Origin: Terriglobia bacterium
GTDB taxonomy: Bacteria; Acidobacteriota; Terriglobia; Terriglobales; Acidobacteriaceae
NCBI GenBank assembly: GCA_020072585.1
Contig: JAIQGL010000015.1
Coordinates: forward strand, 78,844 to 142,843
Length of the DNA stretch: 64,000 nucleotides
Reading direction: 5' to 3'
A program made the translations under genes and the position numbers. Under the pieces are notes generated by a model. It ran no database searches, was not told where the DNA came from, and saw only the letters and a program-made list of their open reading frames with translations. Below are positions 34,246-42,813 of this stretch, piece by piece; position 1 is the first letter of the stretch; each line of letters begins with the position of its first letter.

Positions 34246-35934
34246 TTAATGGGCAGCCGCGTCGTAAACTACCTGCCCGCCAATGATCGTCATCACGTTC
34301 TTGGTCTTCAGAATTTCCGGCTCGGGAATTTTCATGATGTCGGCTGAGAGCACCGTGAAATCGGCCAGCTTGCCCGCAGAGACGGTTCCCTTCAAATCTT
34401 CTTCGAATGCCGCGTAAGCCGCCCACAACGTGAACGATTTGAGCGCCTGCTCGCGAGTCATGGCTTCTTCCGGATGCCAGCCTTCCATCGACGCGCCCTG
34501 CGCTCGTGCAGGAAGCGGCTTGCGCGCCACAGCGGCGTAGAACTCGATCATGGGCTCGCCGCGTTCCACAGGCGCATCTGATCCGCCGGCGATCTGCGTG
34601 CCGGACTTGATCAGCGTCTCCCATGCATACGCGCCTTGCAGGCGCTCCATGCCGATCCGCCGGGATGCAAAAAACAGATCGCCAATAGCGTGCGAAGGTT
34701 GCATGGAGGGAATCACATGCAGTTTAGCAAAGCGCGGCAGGTCGGCTGGATTCACGATCTGCGTGTGTTCATCACGCCAGCGCGGCTCAGCGATTTTGCG
34801 CTCTCCCGCGGGCACGGCCTTGAAGGCGCGCTCATATTCGTCAAGGATGAAGCGGTTGGCGCGGTCGCCGATGGCATGCGTCTCCACCTGAATACCCTGT
34901 TTGAGCGCAGAGACCAGCATGGGACGCAGCGGCTCGGCTTCTACCGTGAGAAAACCGGAGGTATCGGATTTATCGGAGTAGGGCGCCAGCATGGCGGCTC
35001 CGCGCGATCCCAGCGCGCCATCGGACACCACCTTGATGGAGCGCACCGTGAGATGGTGGTCAAACAGGCCGATCTGGGCACCTTCGCGCAACAGGCGGTC
35101 AGCCTGCGGACCGGGACCCGACACGGCTTTATACATCCGCACCTTCAGCTTGCCCTGCTGGTAGAGCTTGCGATAGACATCCACGTCATTCCATGTTCCG
35201 CCCGGGTCCTGCACTTCACACCAGCCAAGCATGATGCTGCGCTGGTCGGCGGCCACTGCGGACTTCTCCGGGTCGGCAGCCGCTTCCGGCGGTACCTTGG
35301 ATCGCACCAGTCCCTGCGCGTGATCGAGAAGCATGCCGTTGGGCTCTCCATTTTTGTCTTTGGAGATTTCTCCGCCGAAGGGATTAGGAGTATTGCGGTC
35401 AATGCCGGCAACCTTGAGCGCCGCCGAGTTGACCACCGCGCCATGGCCGTCAGCCCGTCCCAGGATCACGGGATTGTTCGGTGAAACTTTATCGAGGTCT
35501 GAGCGCGTGGGAAAGACCGGCGGGTTCCAGAAAGTCTCGATCCATCCCCGGCCGACGATCCATTCGCCGGGCTTGGCTGCTGCGGCCCGCTCTTTCACCC
35601 GCGCCAGTAAATCCTGAAGACTCTTTGTGCCTTCCAGGTTGAAAGTGAGCTCGCGCGCGCCCACACCCAGGAAGTGGTAATGCGCGTCGGTAAGGCCGGG
35701 CACCACGGTCGCGCTTTTCAGATCGAGGACGCGTGTGCCAGGGCCGACCCTGGACTGCACTTCAGAGTCAGAGCCGACGAAGACGATCTTGTCTCCCTTC
35801 ACGGCGACGGCCTGCGCGTGCGGCTTGTGTTCGTCAACGGTGTAGATGTTGGCATTCTTCAGGACCAGGTCGGCAGGCTGGTTCTGCGGGAAGGCAGCGG
35901 CGGTCAGCAGGAGTAATGCAAAGATGGATTTCAT
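34246..35934 (-). CDS. exported amidohydrolase (YtcJ-like, metal-dependent)
   Basis: The ATG at 35934 gives a 562-residue protein with a signal peptide (SIFALLLLTAAAFPQ); an upstream in-frame start at 35973 would bury it. It matches the amidohydrolase 3 family: KNANIYTVDEHKPHAQAVAV near residue 27, the metal motif VPGLTDAHYHFLG near residue 80, HAIGDRANRFILDEY near residue 350, and GSDAPVERGEP near residue 440. The C-terminal small barrel ends GKLADFTVLSADIMKIPE. The family hydrolyses C-N bonds of diverse amides using one or two metal ions. The physiological substrate is unknown. It appears monocistronic. Confidence 0.88.
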   Translation of the reverse strand: MKSIFALLLLTAAAFPQNQPADLVLKNANIYTVDEHKPHAQAVAVKGDKIVFVGSDSEVQSRVGPGTRVLDLKSATVVPGLTDAHYHFLGVGARELTFNLEGTKSLQDLLARVKERAAAAKPGEWIVGRGWIETFWNPPVFPTRSDLDKVSPNNPVILGRADGHGAVVNSAALKVAGIDRNTPNPFGGEISKDKNGEPNGMLLDHAQGLVRSKVPPEAAADPEKSAVAADQRSIMLGWCEVQDPGGTWNDVDVYRKLYQQGKLKVRMYKAVSGPGPQADRLLREGAQIGLFDHHLTVRSIKVVSDGALGSRGAAMLAPYSDKSDTSGFLTVEAEPLRPMLVSALKQGIQVETHAIGDRANRFILDEYERAFKAVPAGERKIAEPRWRDEHTQIVNPADLPRFAKLHVIPSMQPSHAIGDLFFASRRIGMERLQGAYAWETLIKSGTQIAGGSDAPVERGEPMIEFYAAVARKPLPARAQGASMEGWHPEEAMTREQALKSFTLWAAYAAFEEDLKGTVSAGKLADFTVLSADIMKIPEPEILKTKNVMTIIGGQVVYDAAAH

Positions 35935-36368
35935 AGGACGGGGAAGATTAAGGCAGATGGGAGCAAATAGCAATTGGCCAGTTTCATGAGCTTCTTCCGT
36001 ACTCGCACCGGGAGGCTTTGCCGCAGCTGGTACGATTCTCGCCCTTGGCGACCCAACCTACGGGGTGATCCAGACCCAATGCGACGCTCTGAGTCGCGTA
36101 AACCAGGTAACCGAGCAAGACGGCAGCTTCAGCACACGTCAAGCGGCTTCGATGCCGGCAACGACTCGGTTGCTCAAATACTACCAGCGCGAGGCAACAT
36201 GATTGCACAATCGAAGAATTTTCTTAGCCGATGCAAAGAGAGAAGAAGCTAGGGCTCTTGCTGTGAATTCCCTTAAGCGCAGCCTCTACTCACCTTTGCA
36301 TTTTTCAATTCTCTTTCAGTTGCATTTCAAACTAAGCTCATCCTCGTTCAACCGTCCCTTGAAGCCCG
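35935..36368. other. intergenic region without recognised feature
   Basis: About 430 bp between the start of the amidohydrolase and the stop of the Ig-like protein gene, both on the minus strand. Translations of all frames look random. No hairpin followed by a T-run was noticed. Confidence 0.4.
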
Positions 36369-37824
36369 TTAGTGCAGGAGGCGGCTTGCACGCGACTTGT
36401 TAACACCCTCGTTGTGCTGAGCGGTTGGTGCTGTTCCAAATTTGAGTACTGGCGTTGGACTTGGTGTTGGCGTGGGACTGGGTGTGGGTGTTGGTGTTGC
36501 AGTGCTCAATATCACGGAGGAACCCAGCGTGGTCCCTGGGACGCTGACCCGCACGTTATCGGCCGCTGTGACAGTTATGGAGGCCACAGCCTGTCCATTG
36601 GTCGCCGTCACGATCGTGGTCGAAGCGCCATCGGGGGAAATGTCTCCATTATTGAATGTAACGCCGCCGGTCGTACTGGTAAAAGTTACCGGGATTCCTG
36701 GGAGCTCGTTGGAGACCGCCAGCACGGTTGACGTGATCGCCACTTCTTCCCCAACCGGAACGCTTGAAGACGGCCCCACGGAGATGATCTGATCGGGGGG
36801 CAGCGCAGGGCCGTTCACCGTCCCTTGTGAACCAATCGCCTCGTTCGAGCTTAGTAGACCCCAGGCTACAGTGCCCAGGGGGGCAGAACTGGAGAATCCG
36901 AACCCCGAAATTTGCGTTCCAGGAGCAAATGACGCGTCTACAGTCGCCCGGAAAGTAACAAAGTTGCTGTCGGACGAATCCACCACCCAACCGCCGTAGG
37001 CGGGGTCTGATGCCGGACTCGAGACAAACGGGATCTGGATACCGAAAGCTGCGATAGAGAAGGTGTCGCCCGCTTTTAAGTCGGTGTCTATGCCGATGAA
37101 TGGATCGGCATCAGTACCGGAACCACCCAGCGCGTTCACGTTCAATGTATAGCTCCAATTGTTGCCGTTAGCACTGGCAACTGCGGTAACCGCCTCGGCC
37201 GATAATCCATTTGGCCCAGGAAATAATTGCGTAACCTGGGTCGTGACTCCGCCACTGGTGAATTTGATGTCGCCAAAATTTTTCGGGGCCGGATAGACAT
37301 CTGTGCCGATAATTCTCCACCGGTACACACCGCCGACATAAGCTCCAGCCGTCTTGTTTATGGTGAGCTTGTTTGTGACCGGATCATACGAGTAGTCCCA
37401 GTCGTTTTTGCCGTTCGGAGGAGGCTCATAATTGAACCAAGTCACCTTGGTGAATTGCTTCGGCTTCCCATTGCGCAGTTTCGTGAAAGCCTTGTTGGGC
37501 CTATTCCTGCCCGCTGGAAATGTGCACGCACCGACCCAGACGGCATCTTTATCCTTCGCTCCCGCCGGCTTGTACAACACTCCAAAATCTGGACCACCGT
37601 GGGCTGCATTGGCCTGAAGGCACCAGATCTGAATCTTGTTCCCGTTCGCGTCTGCCTCCTTGTCCTCAAGCAGCCAGCCCGTCTCGCCCGGCTTGCCCGG
37701 CACCGGCTTTGCCGGCGGTCTCGGATTAGGGGGCGGGCCAGCTAAGTTGTGCGAAGGCGGTATGGGAGACCGAAAGCATCGAGAGCGCCAGGATGGCGGC
37801 CGCGAATCGAGAATGAACGTGCAT
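36369..37824 (-). pseudogene. exported Ig-like (Big_1) protein with frameshifted signal peptide
   Basis: The main frame (36369 to about 37740) encodes WLLEDKEADANGNKIQIWC near the start, a central exported-type domain, a bacterial Ig-like domain with IPVTFTSTTGGVTFNNGD and DGASTTIVTATNGQAVASI, and a Thr-Pro/Ser-Pro rich tail. Its true start lies in another frame: ATG at 37824, seven nt after a perfect AAGGAG, encodes a clear signal peptide (FAAAILALSMLSVSHTAFAQ) that stops at a TAA at 37726-37728. One base too many in the run of five G (+ strand, 37729-37733) separates the two; removing it would join the signal peptide through PAPNPRPPAKP to the body. It may be a real frameshift, a phase-variable tract or a sequencing error. 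Confidence 0.7.
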
Positions 37825-38085
37825 AGAAGAACTCCTTATGCGGAAACTGGAACCAGGACTTTAACGGGCCATGGGAAGTTTCGAACAAAAATTTGTTTTT
37901 GTTCGAAATCCGAAAGGCCTTGGAATTATTTACTCATTCGCTTGTAATTAGGATCAGACTGCCTAAGCTCGATTTATGAAGAACTTGGTGAGGTCTTCTG
38001 CGACGTTCCTTTTCGGGAAAACGAATGAGTTTTCAGTGAAGTTAAGGGTTCCAGAATTTACAAGATATTGAAGCGCCGCGCCCGA
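37825..38085. other. leader and intergenic sequence
   Basis: This holds the Shine-Dalgarno of the Ig-like gene (AAGGAG on the minus strand) and a presumed promoter. A short stretch near 37890 reads AAAAATTTGTTTTTGTTCG, a near inverted repeat of A and T runs. Nothing else was recognised. Confidence 0.35.
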
Positions 38086-38280
38086 CTACTGCACAGTCAA
38101 ATTTACAAACGGTGAGGGCCTGCATGCTGGACGTAGTCGAACTGGTCGCCATCACCGAGATCGGATAGGTCCCTACAGGCGTACCGTGTCGTCCGCCGCA
38201 ACCGACGAGAACCAGCAGGAGTACAAAACCTCCGAGCAACCTTGCCGCTCGTGGCCTGGAACTCTTGCTCTTCCGTCCAC
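38086..38280 (-). pseudogene. C-terminal remnant of an acidobacterial Ig-like/anchor protein
   Basis: The minus strand encodes ARLLGGFVLLLVLVGCGG, then GTPVGTYPISVMATSS and SMQALTV. This is the typical membrane-proximal tail of large acidobacterial Ig-like proteins, which usually ends TLTVQ and stop. Here the frame shifts by one base near 38105; the neighbouring frame then supplies NLTVQ and TAG at 38086-38088. No upstream body is present, so this is a fragment. Confidence 0.45.
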
Positions 38281-38710
38281 GGAGAGGCTAGTGCAGGCCC
38301 CAAAGCAGACCATCGAAAATGAAATTTGCCTTCATTTCCCCAGGACCCTGGAAATCAGGATGCATGAGGAAAAGCTGAACGAGCTGCACGTTGTACTTCC
38401 AATCAATATAGAGACATGCGCCGAATAGCCATTGCTCCTCATTGCAGGTGCAATCAGTCGCTGTCTGGGCATTGTAAGCACCCGCTGCCTAGTTGTACGT
38501 GCTTTTGAGAGACCGTAACCTCCATGGATTCACGGTGGTCTCGCTAAGATCGAAGCTTTGTTTGCCCGTATAAAGTAGCGGATGGGACCGCAACCCAGCA
38601 TTAGCGAACCTGATCATGCACACGGGTAAGGTAGGACACGCATGATTTCATCTATTGTTGTGGAGTGTTGTGGGGAAAATGGCCAGGATGCCGCTAAGTC
38701 ATTGATTTCT
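38281..38710. other. intergenic region without recognised feature
   Basis: About 430 bp between the pseudogene remnant and tRNA-Glu. No convincing reading frame, repeat or terminator was seen. Confidence 0.4.
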
Positions 38711-38788
38711 TGGCGTCCCCGACGGGATTTGAACCCGTGTTACCGCCGTGAAAGGGCGATGTCCTAGGCCGGGCTAGACGACGGGGAC
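38711..38788 (-). tRNA. tRNA-Glu (anticodon UUC)
   Basis: On the minus strand a complete cloverleaf is readable. The acceptor stem GTCCCCG pairs with CGGGGAC, the anticodon stem-loop TCGCC-CTTTCAC-GGCGG has anticodon TTC, and the T arm is ACGGG-TTCAAAT-CCCGT. The discriminator is G and the 3' CCA is encoded (38711-38713). Confidence 0.96.
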
Positions 38789-39430
38789 GCTAATGGAGAA
38801 AAATTGAACGGCGGATGCTGTTCGTTTGACTCGTTTGATGCCTTCTCGATACTAGCAGCGGCGGAAAGAAGCTGTCAAAAGGGAGGGCAGCTGGCAAAGC
38901 ATAGTGCAAACACAGCTGATTGCAAATTATCCTTAATTCATGGCGGCAAATCGTCTTTTTTGACTCAGATCATGAAACAAGAATTACGACCCCCAAATCG
39001 TCTGGTTTATATAGGCGGATCATCCCACAGTTAAATCATCCTACCAGTTAAAAGGTCTATAGTTAATTGATTTGCAGCTATGGGCGGGTATCCCATCTGG
39101 CATAGCCATTCTGTTGAGCGCTAGAAAAGAAATTCATCCGCACAAGGTCAAGGGTCCCAAGCTGATTTTTCGCTTTTAATTCGCCTATGTTTATGTCAGA
39201 GTAAAACTTTTATTTACAACGGTTTATGTGTGTTGGCCAGGGCAATAGCCTAGTCTTTTGGACAATAGGATATTACAAGGCAATCGCGAGAATTATCGCC
39301 AAATAAGGTGCTTGGCGGAGCTGGAAAGCAAGGTGTGCAGCTGGGACTGGTGCACCTCACTAGGGCGGTCATCCCCGGGGTTGAATTCCGTAAGCACTTT
39401 AGAATCATAGATGAGGGTAAGGGGGCAGAA
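38789..39430. other. AT-rich intergenic region after tRNA-Glu
   Basis: About 640 bp, noticeably AT-richer than the flanking genes. It contains only short frames. It holds the promoter of tRNA-Glu on one side and of the downstream reductase on the other. No integrase or attachment-site duplication of the tRNA end was noticed. Confidence 0.4.
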
Positions 39431-40099
39431 TTGAATGTGACTTCACGGACGGCGGTGGTGTTGGGAGCATCAGGGCTGGTTGGCGGTTTCTGCCTGAGGA
39501 CCCTGGTGGACGATCCGGATACCACGCGCGTGTTGACTTTTGGTAGAAGGGAGCTGCCTTTGCTTACCCGAGCTAAGGTTACGCAAAGGGTGGCGGAGTT
39601 GGGCAGCCTGACGGCTGAAGATTTCCATGGCGCGCAGGATGTGTACTGTGCGCTGGGAACCACGATTCGCAAAGCGGGATCGCAGGCAGCATTCCGGCTG
39701 GTAGACCTGGAGTGGCCGTTACGCGCGGCGCAGGAATCACTTAAGGCCGGTGCGGAGCAGTTTGTTGTGGTGTCGTCCGTTGGGGCGGACCCGGCGAGCA
39801 AGAATTTTTATCTGCGCACCAAGGGCGAACTGGAGAGGGAGCTGGCCAGGCTGCCGTTCAAGGCGGTCCATATTCTGCGCCCGAGCCTGCTGATCGGCAG
39901 GCGTACGGAATTCAGGATGGGAGAGACGATCATGATGAAGATTGCGCCCGCGCTGGACCTGCTTGCGCTGGGGCCGCTGCGCAAGTATCACTCCATGCGG
40001 GCGGAGATCGCGGGCAAGGCAATGGTGGGAGCGGCAAAGCAGGGAAAGAATGGGACGTTGATCTATGAATATCAGGAGATCGTAAAGATGGCAGCGTGA
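39431..40099 (+). CDS. NAD(P)-binding SDR-like protein, TIP30/HTATIP2 family
   Basis: The proposed start is TTG at 39431, preceded by AAGGGGGC. It gives 222 residues and puts the Rossmann motif TAVVLGASGLVGGFCLRTL at the N-terminus, as is usual. The longer open frame adds about 40 residues that do not look like protein. Family features include VYCALGTTIRKAGS near residue 75, EQFVVVSSVGADPASKNFYL near residue 110 with the Y...K pair (YLRTKGELER), and ILRPSLLIGRR near residue 150. Members are atypical short-chain dehydrogenases acting as reductases or NAD(P)H sensors; the substrate is unknown. Confidence 0.82.
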   Translation: MNVTSRTAVVLGASGLVGGFCLRTLVDDPDTTRVLTFGRRELPLLTRAKVTQRVAELGSLTAEDFHGAQDVYCALGTTIRKAGSQAAFRLVDLEWPLRAAQESLKAGAEQFVVVSSVGADPASKNFYLRTKGELERELARLPFKAVHILRPSLLIGRRTEFRMGETIMMKIAPALDLLALGPLRKYHSMRAEIAGKAMVGAAKQGKNGTLIYEYQEIVKMAA

Positions 40100-40233
40100 T
40101 GTTGAAGATGCATGACGCATCGAGCACCATACCGTCTAATGAACGATGTGAATTGCGCGATTGAAGCGGCGGGGTTCTTGACGGCGGTGCAGCGCAAGAT
40201 TACGCTTCTCGCGCCAAGAGAATGGAGGGAATT

Positions 40234-42225
40234 ATGAGACGAGCGTATCCGATTCTTGCAAGTTTGCGTTCAGCAACTTTGCTCGCTGTAATCCTGATGA
40301 CGGGTTCGGTAGCGTTGGCGCAGGGCGCTCCGGCAGACCAGCCGGCCGTGCTGAAACCCGGCGACAACCTGGTGGTGGAAAACATTCCCGCGGTGCCGGC
40401 GGCCATTGCGGAAAAAGCCAACCAGTACGGTGAATTTCGCGGCGCCGGGCTGCAGGACTGGGACCCGGTGAGGCGGGAGATGCTGATCGGCACGCGTTTT
40501 GCCGACGTGCCGGAGATTCATCGTGTGAAGATGCCCGGCGGCGATCGCACGCAGCTCACGTTCTTCCCGGACCGCACGGGCGGGGGACATTTCGGTCCCA
40601 AAGGCGAATACTTCACCTTCACCAAAGACGTGGGAGGCGGCGAGTGGTTCCAGTTTTATCGCTATGACGTGGCCAACGGCAACGTGACCCTGCTGACGGA
40701 CGGAAAGTCGCGCAACGGCGGGCGCAGCTTCGCCCACAATGACAACCGCATTGCGTACACCTCTACTCGCCGCACGGGCAAAGACACCGATATCTGGATC
40801 ATGGACCCGACCAATCCAAAGTCGGACAAGATGCTGCTGCAATTGGAAGGCGGCGGATGGGGCGTGGCTGACTGGTCGCCCGATAACAAGAAGCTGCTGG
40901 TGGTCGAGGGCATTTCCGCTAATCAGACTTTTCTCTGGCTGGCGGACGTAGCCACGGGCGAAAAGAAATTGCTGACATCCAAAGACGGTGGCGAAGAAGT
41001 TGCTTACAGTGGCGGCCCGTTCAGCAAAGACGGCAAGGGCTTTTACAGCACCACCGATCGCGACTCGGAATTCCAGCGCCTGGCGTATTTCGATCTGGCC
41101 ACGATGAAGCCTACGTATCTTACAACTGACATCAAGTGGGACGTGGATGAAGTTGACCTGAGCGAAGACGGCAAGACGCTGGCGTTTGTCACTAATGAAG
41201 ACGGCATCAGCAAGCTCTACCTGATGGATACGGCCACGCGCAAGTACCATCCCGTTGCAGGCGTTCCCACTGGGTTGATCGGCGGATTGCATTTTCACAG
41301 GAACAATCATGATCTGGGATTCGTCGTTACATCGGCGAGGTCTACCGCCGACATTTACTCGCTGGATGTGGTGACGGGCAAGATTGAGCGCTGGACCTTC
41401 AGCGAGACCGGTGGGCTGAACACGGCAACCTTCGCCGAGCCACAGCTGATCAAGTGGCAAACCTTTGACGGCAAAACCATCTCCGGCTTCCTCTATATGC
41501 CGGACGCAGGGAAGTTTCCCGGCAAGCTGCCGGTGATGGTGAACATTCACGGCGGCCCCGAAGGGCAATACCGCCCGGGCTTTCTGGGAAGAAACAACTT
41601 TTACCTGAACGAACTGGGTGTGGCGCTGATCTTTCCCAATGTGCGCGGATCAACCGGCTACGGCAAGACGTTTTTGAAGCTTGATAATGGCGTGAACCGC
41701 GACCACACGCACAAAGACATTGGCGCGCTGCTGGACTGGATCGGCAAGAACCCGGCGCTCGATGCCGGCAAGATCATGATTACGGGCGGCAGTTACGGCG
41801 GCTATATGACGTGGGCCATCGCCACCGACTACAACGACAAGATTTGCTGCTCGCTGCCGATCGTGGGACCGTCAAACCTGGTGACGCTGCTGGAACACAC
41901 AGAAGCCTATCGCCGCGACCTGCGCCGCGTGGAATACGGCGATGAGCGCGATCCCAAAATACGCGAGTACCTGGAGAAGACCGCGCCGTTGAATAACTCA
42001 GAGAAGATACGCAAGCCGGTGTACGCCGTGGTGGGCAAGAATGATCCGCGCGTGCCCTGGACGGAGTCGCGGCAGATGCTGGACAAGCTGAAGAGCAACG
42101 GTATCCAGACCTGGTTCCTGATGGCCAACGATGAAGGCCATGGCTACGCCAAGAAGAAGAACCAGGATTTCCTGTTCTATTCGACCATTCTGTTTGTGCA
42201 GCGGTTCTTGTTGGGAGAACAGTAA
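40234..42225 (+). CDS. exported S9-family serine peptidase (prolyl oligopeptidase/DPP type)
   Basis: The ATG at 40234 follows GGAGG by 5 nt and gives a 663-residue protein with a signal peptide (SATLLAVILMTGSVALAQ). Residues ~60-400 form a beta-propeller with PD40-like blades (HFGPKGEYFTFTKD, DWSPDNKKLLVVEG). The C-terminal alpha/beta hydrolase domain carries the nucleophile elbow TGGSYGGYMTW (Ser near 520), the acid in GKNDPRVPW (near 603) and the His in EGHGYAKK (near 634). It is expected to cleave short peptides in the periplasm or outside the cell. An upstream in-frame ATG at 40222 lies within the Shine-Dalgarno and is less likely. Confidence 0.92.
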   Translation: MRRAYPILASLRSATLLAVILMTGSVALAQGAPADQPAVLKPGDNLVVENIPAVPAAIAEKANQYGEFRGAGLQDWDPVRREMLIGTRFADVPEIHRVKMPGGDRTQLTFFPDRTGGGHFGPKGEYFTFTKDVGGGEWFQFYRYDVANGNVTLLTDGKSRNGGRSFAHNDNRIAYTSTRRTGKDTDIWIMDPTNPKSDKMLLQLEGGGWGVADWSPDNKKLLVVEGISANQTFLWLADVATGEKKLLTSKDGGEEVAYSGGPFSKDGKGFYSTTDRDSEFQRLAYFDLATMKPTYLTTDIKWDVDEVDLSEDGKTLAFVTNEDGISKLYLMDTATRKYHPVAGVPTGLIGGLHFHRNNHDLGFVVTSARSTADIYSLDVVTGKIERWTFSETGGLNTATFAEPQLIKWQTFDGKTISGFLYMPDAGKFPGKLPVMVNIHGGPEGQYRPGFLGRNNFYLNELGVALIFPNVRGSTGYGKTFLKLDNGVNRDHTHKDIGALLDWIGKNPALDAGKIMITGGSYGGYMTWAIATDYNDKICCSLPIVGPSNLVTLLEHTEAYRRDLRRVEYGDERDPKIREYLEKTAPLNNSEKIRKPVYAVVGKNDPRVPWTESRQMLDKLKSNGIQTWFLMANDEGHGYAKKKNQDFLFYSTILFVQRFLLGEQ

Positions 42226-42233
42226 GTGAACCA

Positions 42234-42254
42234 TTGAAACACGGAGAAAAGGAG
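42234..42254. repeat. left inverted repeat flanking the GxxExxY remnant
   Basis: This 21-bp segment beginning TTGAAACACGGAG is matched at 19 of 21 positions, in inverted orientation, by 42721-42741. Confidence 0.7.
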
Positions 42255-42268
42255 TCAGCGGAGGAAAA

Positions 42269-42677
42269 GTGGAATATTCAGATGTTACTGGAAAAATCAT
42301 TGCTGCTGCGATGAAAGTGCATTCAGCAATTGGGCCCGGGAGTGCTAGAGAGCGTTTACAAGACTTGCATGGCACATGAACTCACAAAAAGTAGCATTAC
42401 AGTTTCATCTGAAGTTGTTCTTCCGGTTATATATGACGGGTTGAGACTTGATTCTGGATTTCGAATCGATCTACTGGTTGCAGACTTAGTGGTAGTGGAA
42501 TTGAAATGCGTGGACGCGTTGCTCCCAATCCACAAAGCTTAGTTACTGACATATTTGCGACTAACTAATAAACCAATTGGCTTGCTCTTGAACCTCAAAG
42601 TGGTGCATATGCGCGATGGCATTCAGCGGATTCTCAATAATAAGCCTCAGTTGTCATTGGCGAGGGGACAAGGATAG
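42269..42677 (+). pseudogene. GxxExxY-family protein, broken by a frameshift and a stop
   Basis: The GTG at 42269 starts VEYSDVTGKIIAAAMKVHSA, the family N-terminus. One extra G near 42334 shifts the frame just at the name-giving motif, so that GPGVLESVYKTCMAHEL is read in the next frame. That frame continues through FRIDLLVADLVVVELK to HKA and then TAG at 42540-42542, where the family normally has Gln (HKAQLLTYL; CAG to TAG). After the stop the frame resumes with LLTYLRLTNKPIGLLLN and ends at 42675-42677. The gene is therefore inactive unless both lesions are errors. It is enclosed by 21-bp inverted repeats. Confidence 0.85.
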
Positions 42678-42720
42678 GGTTGGCAACAAGTGAGTATCAG
42701 AAATTTTTATCCTCCGTGTC

Positions 42721-42741
42721 CTCCTTTCCTCTGTGTTTCAA
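42721..42741. repeat. right inverted repeat flanking the GxxExxY remnant
   Basis: The inverted partner of 42234-42254, 19/21 identical after reverse complementing. It is followed by no recognisable target duplication. Confidence 0.7.
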
Positions 42742-42770
42742 GATGTTGGTGTTACGTTATGAAATAAGAA

Positions 42771-42795
42771 GGGGGCCGCTTTGTCAGCGGCCCCC
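42771..42795 (-). terminator. strong hairpin terminator
   Basis: A perfect 10-bp GC-rich stem (GGGGGCCGCT with AGCGGCCCCC) has a 5-nt loop. It lies 19 nt beyond the stop of the beta-helix gene on the minus strand and is followed there by CTTCTTATTTC. Confidence 0.85.
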
Positions 42796-42813
42796 TTTGA
42801 AGAAAGACCCACA

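Noticed and set aside
36430..36500. GTTGG/GTGTTGG-rich direct repeats that could suggest a CRISPR-like array
   Set aside because: They encode the Thr-Pro/Ser-Pro tail of the Ig-like protein and have no spacer structure.
39250..39801. 183-codon minus strand frame
   Set aside because: It overlaps the Rossmann core of the TIP30-like gene and shows no motif of its own.
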